This document shows positions 6,448 through 11,368 of a stretch of 11,368 nt of DNA, piece after piece (position 1 is the stretch's first letter; the number at the start of each line of letters is the position of its first letter). Made by a program: the position numbers and the translations under genes. The DNA is taken from assembly GCA_016793565.1 (NCBI GenBank), contig JAEUMA010000654.1, positions 1 through 11,368 on the forward strand, in the 5' to 3' direction. This stretch comes from Rhizobiaceae bacterium (GTDB lineage: Bacteria > Pseudomonadota > Alphaproteobacteria > Rhizobiales > Rhizobiaceae). The notes below the pieces were generated by a model. It saw nothing but the letters and a program-made list of their open reading frames with translations. It ran no database searches and was not told the DNA's origin.

Positions 6448-7338
6448 ATGAGCTTGCAGAGCATGACCGGCTTTGCTCGAGCCGGCGGTGAGCATCTGGG
6501 CACTTCGATCGCCTGGGAGCTTAAGTCCGTCAATGGCAAGAGCCTTGAGCTTCGGTTCCGGTTGCCGCCCGGGCTTGAACGGCTGGAGCAGCCGTCGCGC
6601 GCGGCTATCCAGAAGCGCTTCGGGCGCGGCAATATCCAGGCGTCCCTCACTGTGGGGAGAGGCGGTGGGCTATCCATGCCGCCTGTCGTCAACGAGGCGT
6701 TTCTGCGCGACCTCGCGGGACTTGCGCAGCGGCTTCAACAGCAGTACGGCGCGGCGCCCGCGACGGCCGACGGGCTGCTCGGGTTGCGCGGCGTTCTGGA
6801 GGTGCCCGAAGCGCAGGAGAGCGAGGACGAACGCGCCGCCCACGACGCCACCGTTCTCGGCCTGCTGGAACGCGGCCTCGCCGGACTTGAGCAGGCTCGC
6901 GCCGCGGAAGGTGCCGCCCTGGGCGTACTTTTGGCCGGACACGTCGATGCCATCGAGGCTTTGACGATGCGAGCGGAGGCTGACGGCTCGCGCGAGCCTT
7001 CGGCGATCCGCGCCCGCATCGCCGAGCAGGTGCGGCTGGTGATGGACGCCGTCCCAGCGCTCGACGAGGCGCGCCTGAACATGGAAGCGGCTTTTCTGGC
7101 CACCAAGGCGGACATCCGCGAGGAGATCGACCGCTTGAAGACGCATGTCGCTTCCGCCCGCTCGCTGCTGGCGGAAGGCGGGCGCGTGGGCCGCAAGCTC
7201 GATTTTCTGGCGCAGGAATTCAACCGCGAATCAAATACGCTCTGCTCGAAGTCGAACGCCGCCTCGGTGACCGCAATCGGTTTGGAGCTGAAGTCGGTCG
7301 TCGATCAGTTTCGCGAACAGGTCCAGAATCTGGAGTAG
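6448..7338 (+). CDS. yicC: YicC/YloC family endoribonuclease
   Basis: This 296-residue protein matches YicC end to end. It starts MSLQSMTGFARA and continues ELKSVNGKSLELRFRLP (residues 24-40), the N-terminal YicC domain, and ends with the DUF1732 domain whose signature is DFLAQEFNRESNTLCSKSN (252-270). Members of this family have been reported as endoribonucleases; E. coli YicC has been linked to decay of the small RNA RyhB. The middle (120-250) is helical and charged, as in relatives. ATG 6448 gives the family length of about 290; the frame stays open upstream into mltG but that part is non-homologous. It starts 31 bp after mltG and stops 3 bp before gmk, and yicC-gmk adjacency is widespread in bacteria, suggesting a tight operon. 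Confidence 0.93.
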   Translation: MSLQSMTGFARAGGEHLGTSIAWELKSVNGKSLELRFRLPPGLERLEQPSRAAIQKRFGRGNIQASLTVGRGGGLSMPPVVNEAFLRDLAGLAQRLQQQYGAAPATADGLLGLRGVLEVPEAQESEDERAAHDATVLGLLERGLAGLEQARAAEGAALGVLLAGHVDAIEALTMRAEADGSREPSAIRARIAEQVRLVMDAVPALDEARLNMEAAFLATKADIREEIDRLKTHVASARSLLAEGGRVGRKLDFLAQEFNRESNTLCSKSNAASVTAIGLELKSVVDQFREQVQNLE

Positions 7339-7341
7339 CGC

Positions 7342-8001
7342 ATGAGCGTCGGGCCGTCTTCCGTAAGCATTCGCCGACGCGGCCTGATGCTCGTGCTTTC
7401 GTCGCCATCGGGCGCGGGCAAGTCGACGATCGCGCGCAATCTCCTGGAAAGCGACTCCGGGCTCGAACTGTCCGTGTCCGTCACGACGCGGGCCCGACGG
7501 GGCAGCGAGATCGACGGCGTGCACTACCATTTCATGTCCACACGCGATTTCGAGCGGCTGCGCGATACCGAGGCGCTGCTCGAATGGGCCTATGTGCACG
7601 GAAACTATTATGGAACACCGCGCGAACCTGCCGAGCGTGCCATGGCCGAGGGGCGCGACATGCTGTTCGACATCGACTGGCAAGGCGCGGTTCAGCTCAG
7701 CGAGAAGATGCGCGCCGATATCGTCTCGATCTTCATTCTGCCGCCGTCGATGCGCGAGCTGAAGGTGCGTCTCCAGCGCCGGGCAGAGGATTCAGCCTCG
7801 ACGATCGACACGCGGCTTCAGAATGCCCGCGTCGAACTCGAGCACTGGCGCGAATACGACTATGTCGTCGTCAATGACGATCTCGACCGTGCTTTTGCGG
7901 CGGTGAAAGCCATCGTCACAGCGGAGAGGCTGCGCCGCGACCGCCGGCCCGGCCTGTTCGAGTTCGTTTCCAAGCTGCTCGACGAGGATCTCAGCGCCTG
8001 A
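7342..8001 (+). CDS. gmk: Guanylate kinase (Gmk)
   Basis: This 219-residue cytosolic enzyme phosphorylates GMP to GDP with ATP, feeding GTP and (p)ppGpp pools. The P-loop SSPSGAGKST lies at 20-29. GMP-binding residues are in SVTTRARRG (46-54), HYHF (61-64) and NYYGTPRE (88-95). DIDWQGA (110-116) and ILPPS (132-136) are further family motifs. Length fits the family (205-220), with a slightly long N-terminus before the P-loop. Only 3 bp separate it from the yicC stop, and its ribosome site GGAG (7332-7335) lies within the end of yicC, so translation is probably coupled. It is the last gene of the plus-strand cluster and converges on rsmA. Confidence 0.97.
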   Translation: MSVGPSSVSIRRRGLMLVLSSPSGAGKSTIARNLLESDSGLELSVSVTTRARRGSEIDGVHYHFMSTRDFERLRDTEALLEWAYVHGNYYGTPREPAERAMAEGRDMLFDIDWQGAVQLSEKMRADIVSIFILPPSMRELKVRLQRRAEDSASTIDTRLQNARVELEHWREYDYVVVNDDLDRAFAAVKAIVTAERLRRDRRPGLFEFVSKLLDEDLSA

Positions 8002-8013
8002 AGCATCAGGCGC
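7994..8013. terminator. Hairpin containing both convergent stop codons (gmk/rsmA)
   Basis: GCGCCTGA (7994-8001) and TCAGGCGC (8006-8013) form a perfect 8-bp stem with loop AGCA. The left arm ends with the gmk stop TGA and the right arm begins with the complement of the rsmA stop, so both genes end in GCGCCTGA. The symmetry would let it act in both directions. No U-tract follows on either side, so termination may rely on transcript stability, Rho or collision of polymerases. Confidence 0.5.
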
Positions 8014-8845
8014 GTGGCTCGCCAACCGAAGCCAGGGCAACGAATTCGGCGATGCTCAGCGTTTCCGCACGCCTTGTGCCGTCAATGCCCGTCGCAGCCA
8101 GCAACGCCTCGCCCCCGACGGCTTTCAGGCTCTGGCGCAGCATCTTGCGCCGCTGGCCGAAAGCGGCCTCGGTAACGCGGCCGAGCCGCCCCACTCCGAC
8201 GGGCAACGGCTTAGCCCTCGGAACGAGATGCACGACGGAGGAACGGACCTTGGGCGGCGGCGTGAAAGCCTGAGGTGGCAGATCGAAGGCGATTTTCGCT
8301 TCGGTGCGCCAGCCCGACAGCACGCCGAGACGGCCATAGGCGTCATCCTGCGGGCTCGCCACAATGCGCTCGGCGACCTCGCGCTGGAACATTAGGGTCA
8401 TCGAATCGTAGAAGGGCGGCCAGTTCGGCGTGGTCAGCCAGCGCACCAGCAATTCAGTGCCGATGTTGTAGGGCAGATTGGCGACGATCTTGGTCGGGCC
8501 CTCCGCCAACGCCGAGAAGTCGGTCTTCAGGGCATCGCCCGACAAGACTTCGAGCCGCCCCGGGTAATGCGCCGACACTTCCACCAGCGCCGGCAGGCAG
8601 CGTTCGTCGCGTTCGACGGCGACGACGCGTTTTGCTCCTTGCATCAGCAGAGCTCTTGTCAGCCCGCCCGGACCGGGACCGACCTCAATGACGGTGTGCT
8701 CGTGCAGCGGGCCGGCCGCGCGAGCGACCTTTCCGGTCAGATTGAGGTCGAGGAGAAAGTTCTGGCCGAGCGCCTTTTTGGCCTGCAGGCCGAATCGCTC
8801 GATCACGTCGCGCAAAGGCGGCAGGCCGTCGAGGCTGGCAGCCAT
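8006..8845 (-). CDS. rsmA: 16S rRNA (adenine1518-N6/adenine1519-N6)-dimethyltransferase (RsmA/KsgA)
   Basis: This 279-residue enzyme uses S-adenosylmethionine to dimethylate two adjacent adenines in the 3'-terminal hairpin of 16S rRNA late in 30S assembly; loss gives kasugamycin resistance. Visible motifs are KKALGQNFL (23-31), the SAM motif VIEVGPGPGGLT (52-63), Glu79 in VAVERD, Asp104 in LSGDAL and catalytic NLPYN (123-127), followed by FQREVAERI (153-161) and the FTPPPKVRSSVV stretch (194-205). Length is normal (about 270-285). ATG 8845 starts only 14 bp after the surA stop and has no clear ribosome site, so coupling to surA is likely. In related genomes pdxA lies between these two; here it is missing. 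The gene converges on gmk with a 4-bp gap. Confidence 0.96.
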   Translation of the reverse strand: MAASLDGLPPLRDVIERFGLQAKKALGQNFLLDLNLTGKVARAAGPLHEHTVIEVGPGPGGLTRALLMQGAKRVVAVERDERCLPALVEVSAHYPGRLEVLSGDALKTDFSALAEGPTKIVANLPYNIGTELLVRWLTTPNWPPFYDSMTLMFQREVAERIVASPQDDAYGRLGVLSGWRTEAKIAFDLPPQAFTPPPKVRSSVVHLVPRAKPLPVGVGRLGRVTEAAFGQRRKMLRQSLKAVGGEALLAATGIDGTRRAETLSIAEFVALASVGEPRA

Positions 8846-8859
8846 CGCGCGAACCGGCT

Positions 8860-9813
8860 CTAGCGCTTGACGATCTCGGCCTTCGCCCGCAATTCGTCGG
8901 TATATTTCTTGCTCAACGCCTCGGACCCGTCGTCCTTGGAGTCGGCTTCCTGGCTCTGGAACATCATCTTGGCGACCTTGTCGTCAGAAACCTCGCGCGT
9001 GCTGCACACGCCTATGAACTCGACGCCACGATCGGTTTCACGGATGCTGGTGGCCCCGCCAACTTTGGTCTGCTTGACCTGGTCCGCCCAGTCGGACGGC
9101 AGTTCCATGGCCAGGAAACGGCCGAGGTCTCGCACGGTGACGTCCACCAGACCCTTGGCGAATTCCTTGGTCTTGGCGCACCCCGAAAAACGGCTGCGCA
9201 TGGCCTCAGCCTCGCGCTTGCGCTTGCCCATGATGGCGCCGCGCTCGCTGTTCGGTACCACGAAGATCACCTGCTGGAGCATATATTCCGTCGCCGTCGG
9301 CTTGCCTTCGCCTTTTTCCAGCATCTTGCGCACCATGTCGCGCTCGTTGAGCGCGGTGCCGCCTGTGCTGCCGCCAGCGCTGCGGCTGCGCATGTTCATG
9401 GCCTGGCCCCAGGCCATCTGGGATCGGATGAATTCCTTGAAATGCGATTTCGTCACGCCCGACTGCTGGAGGATCTGGTCCATCTGCGCATTCGTCAGCT
9501 TGTTGGATTTGACAAACCGTGCATAAGCCTCGTCGACGGCCTGATCTGTGATGCGGACGCCGAGCCGCTTCGCCTCGGCATTGCGAAGCGTCTGGTTGAT
9601 CATCTCGTCGTCGGCCATCTGGTTGAGGTCGCCCTTGCGCTTCTGCAACCGAAGGAAGGCGGCGCGCCGCTGGATGTCGTAGCTCGTGACAGGCGTTCCG
9701 TTCACCACATAGCGGATGTCGCTCGCCTGCGCGGGCACTACCGGGCCCACAACACCGACGGCCGCCACCGCCATGAACGCCGCGACGCTTGCCGATATCA
9801 GGGTTTTCTTCAT
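8860..9813 (-). CDS. surA: SurA-like periplasmic chaperone / peptidylprolyl isomerase-family protein
   Basis: This 317-residue protein begins with a signal peptide (MKK, hydrophobic 5-26, likely cleavage after AQA at 30). Residues 31-165 fit the SurA N-terminal chaperone domain (YVVNGTPVTSYDI, ADDEMINQTLRNAEAKRLG). A parvulin-like part follows at about 170-275, retaining RDLGRF (228-233) and the LQQVIFVVP strand (179-187) but not the usual histidine-rich HIL motif, so isomerase activity may be lost. Cys212 and Cys270 could form a periplasmic disulfide. SurA escorts unfolded outer-membrane proteins, including LptD, whose gene lies just upstream. I chose ATG 9813 because it gives a clean signal peptide; in-frame ATG 9831 and GTG 9837 would put acidic residues before it. 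The surA symbol rests on synteny plus fold. Confidence 0.82.
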   Translation of the reverse strand: MKKTLISASVAAFMAVAAVGVVGPVVPAQASDIRYVVNGTPVTSYDIQRRAAFLRLQKRKGDLNQMADDEMINQTLRNAEAKRLGVRITDQAVDEAYARFVKSNKLTNAQMDQILQQSGVTKSHFKEFIRSQMAWGQAMNMRSRSAGGSTGGTALNERDMVRKMLEKGEGKPTATEYMLQQVIFVVPNSERGAIMGKRKREAEAMRSRFSGCAKTKEFAKGLVDVTVRDLGRFLAMELPSDWADQVKQTKVGGATSIRETDRGVEFIGVCSTREVSDDKVAKMMFQSQEADSKDDGSEALSKKYTDELRAKAEIVKR

Positions 9814-9865
9814 GTCGGCGGTCTCGATCATGCCCACCAGATTACGTTTTCACCGGATTGCTGAC

Positions 9866-9883
9866 TGCCGTCTCTATACGGCA
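9866..9883. repeat. Small inverted repeat between lptD and surA
   Basis: TGCCGT (9866-9871) and ACGGCA (9878-9883) pair around a 6-nt loop in the 93-bp lptD-surA spacer. The loop read on the minus strand contains TATAGA, which resembles a -10 box, but no good -35 precedes it. It could be a weak stem-loop or a surA promoter element. Confidence 0.25.
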
Positions 9884-9906
9884 AAACGATGTCGGAATGC
9901 AGACAT

Positions 9907-11368
9907 CTACTGCCCGAAGGCAGCGCTGGTCGATCCGAAATCGCCGATCGTACGCAAAGAGATATTGAAACCGAAGCTTCGTTCCGTCTCGTCGGTCGTG
10001 GCGTTGCGCGTCTCGGCCATCGAAAGGAGATAGGAGAAGCACTCGTCGTCGTAGCCGAAGCCGAGCGCACTGCGCACCATCGCGTTTTCCTCGAGGTCGT
10101 AGGTGCCGCTGGCGAAAACGCGCCAGTTCTCGTTGAAGCGCGCGGATGCGCCGCCGCTCACTTCCTGTCGGTCCTGCGCATAGCCGTAGAGGGGCTGCGC
10201 ATCGATGAAGGCATAGCGCGCCGAAAGCGCGATCGCCTGCGTGTTGAAGCCAGCCTTCATCTCCGTGCGCCGCACTTCGAAAGTCTGCTCGTCGAAACGC
10301 GCGCTGGCGGAAGCCGACAGGCCGAAGGGCGTGGCAAAGCCGACCAGGCCGACATAGTCGGAGGTCGCGGTCTCCAACCCGGACTCGACGCCGATATTGG
10401 CGAGGTCCGGCGAATCGAACGAATTGCGCCCGGCAAGCTGGTAAGACTGGCCGACGATGGCGTTGCTGCTCCAGCCATTGGCGAAGCTGCTCGTATAGCG
10501 GAGCCCGAGATTGGCGCGGGTGCCGCCTTCGATACGGTCGTAGCCGGAGAACTTGTCGCGCTCGAACAGGGTCGAGGCATCGAACACGAAGCTTTGCGCG
10601 TCTTCGTTCGGAATGCCGAGCCCATTGGCATAGCGCTCGTTCGGACGCGCGAACACTTGGGCGACGGGTTCCAGAACGTGGCTGGAGCTGGTCGAGGAGA
10701 ACAGAACCGGCCAGCGCAGTTCCAGGCCGGCGGTCGCCATGAAACGATAATAGGCGGAGCGGATATCGCTGGCTACGTCCAGCAGCTGAGCCATCGTGCT
10801 GATGCTGCTGTCGGACTGCTGGGAGATGTCCGCAAAGGTGCTGTCGCCCTGCAGATGGAAAAGCGGCGTAAGCACGAAGCCGCTGTCCGTAACGATCGTG
10901 CGCTTCCACTCTCCCTCGGCGGTCAGGCGGCCGGTGTCGCCTTCCAGGCCAGGGATGATCGGCACCGTGAGATCGTCGTCCTCGGTGTAGCGGTGAATCA
11001 TGCGCGAATTGACGTCGATCTTCAGCTCGCCGCCGGCTACCGGCTCGTCGGGATAGTAGGAGTAGTCGAAAGAGGGCAGGGCCATGCCCTGTTCGGCGTT
11101 GATCGCCTCCGGATTGTTGTCCAACACCTCTTCCTGCACCTGGAAATCCATGGCGCGCAGGTCGAAATAATTACGGTCGTTCAGGCCGACCAGGTAAATC
11201 TCGGAGCGGTACACATAGTCCGCGTACCCCTCGATATTGTACGTCCTCGAAAAGTTCTTGTCGCTCTGCAGCAGGCCCTGCCAACCGAAATCCCAGCGCG
11301 GGTTGATCTCGAACTGACCTTTCGTAGCTATCATGCCACGCAAGCGGTTGGGATCGCCGGTAGGCCCC
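9907..11368 (-). CDS. lptD: LPS-assembly protein LptD, C-terminal part (N-terminus beyond window)
   Basis: The frame is open from the right edge to a TAG at 9907-9909, giving about 486 C-terminal codons. LptD is the outer-membrane beta-barrel that, with lipoprotein LptE inside it, moves LPS to the cell surface. The visible part starts with GDPNRLRGMIATKGQFEINPRW-like sequence matching the first barrel strands (WDFGWQGLLQSDKNFSRTY) and shows alternating polar/aromatic strands throughout. Other family-like segments are LRWPVLFSS, HVLEPVAQVFARPN and NLGLRYTSSF. Near the end, GYDDECFSYLL aligns with the place where E. coli LptD has its adjacent cysteine pair; only one Cys is seen in this whole region. 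The N-terminal LptA-like domain and signal peptide are outside the window. The lptD-surA order is the standard outer-membrane biogenesis cluster. Confidence 0.92.
   Translation of the reverse strand, partial: GPTGDPNRLRGMIATKGQFEINPRWDFGWQGLLQSDKNFSRTYNIEGYADYVYRSEIYLVGLNDRNYFDLRAMDFQVQEEVLDNNPEAINAEQGMALPSFDYSYYPDEPVAGGELKIDVNSRMIHRYTEDDDLTVPIIPGLEGDTGRLTAEGEWKRTIVTDSGFVLTPLFHLQGDSTFADISQQSDSSISTMAQLLDVASDIRSAYYRFMATAGLELRWPVLFSSTSSSHVLEPVAQVFARPNERYANGLGIPNEDAQSFVFDASTLFERDKFSGYDRIEGGTRANLGLRYTSSFANGWSSNAIVGQSYQLAGRNSFDSPDLANIGVESGLETATSDYVGLVGFATPFGLSASASARFDEQTFEVRRTEMKAGFNTQAIALSARYAFIDAQPLYGYAQDRQEVSGGASARFNENWRVFASGTYDLEENAMVRSALGFGYDDECFSYLLSMAETRNATTDETERSFGFNISLRTIGDFGSTSAAFGQ

Noticed and set aside
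5184..6692. 502-codon open frame on the minus strand across mltG
   Set aside because: It is antisense to mltG with all catalytic motifs in the plus frame; composition is Arg-rich and unlike any family I recognise.
9842..10909. 355-codon minus-strand frame overlapping lptD
   Set aside because: The overlapping frame carrying LptD barrel motifs is the real one; this frame has frameshift-type low-complexity sequence.

Overview
This window reads as core chromosome of a high-GC alphaproteobacterium. The gene order and protein sequences point to Rhizobiales (Hyphomicrobiales), most like the Mesorhizobium/Phyllobacteriaceae group. That placement is inferred from protein flavour and synteny, not from a database search. 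The window is densely coded, and I see no insertion sequence, phage gene, tRNA, rRNA or CRISPR array.

Layout: positions 1-1439 (minus) carry the N-terminal 479 codons of a five-helix membrane enzyme of the LTA-synthase/phosphoglycerol-transferase type, truncated by the window edge. A 203-bp divergent intergenic region (1440-1642) follows. It holds direct TGTCA repeats resembling a PhoB box. On the plus strand from 1643 to 8001 lie fabD, fabG, acpP, fabF, mltG, yicC and gmk. FabD loads malonyl onto AcpP, FabF condenses the chain and FabG reduces the beta-ketoacyl product. Together they form the core of type II fatty acid synthesis. MltG (glycan-strand cleavage), YicC (endoribonuclease family) and Gmk (GMP kinase) follow closely, with spacing that allows co-transcription. 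The acpP leader (3404-3588) has two inverted repeats, so acpP probably also has its own transcript.

On the minus strand, converging on gmk, lie lptD (partial at the right edge), surA and rsmA, read from right to left. LptD inserts LPS into the outer leaflet, the SurA-like chaperone helps outer-membrane proteins such as LptD fold, and RsmA dimethylates 16S rRNA. The usual neighbour pdxA, normally between surA and rsmA, is absent: only 14 bp separate the two genes. The gmk and rsmA stop codons sit in the two arms of one perfect 8-bp inverted repeat with a 4-nt loop.

No novel multi-gene system is visible. The points worth a second look are the Pho-box-like repeats, the LtaS-like enzyme in a Gram-negative, the missing pdxA, the shared stop-codon hairpin, the acpP leader hairpins and the degenerate parvulin region in SurA.
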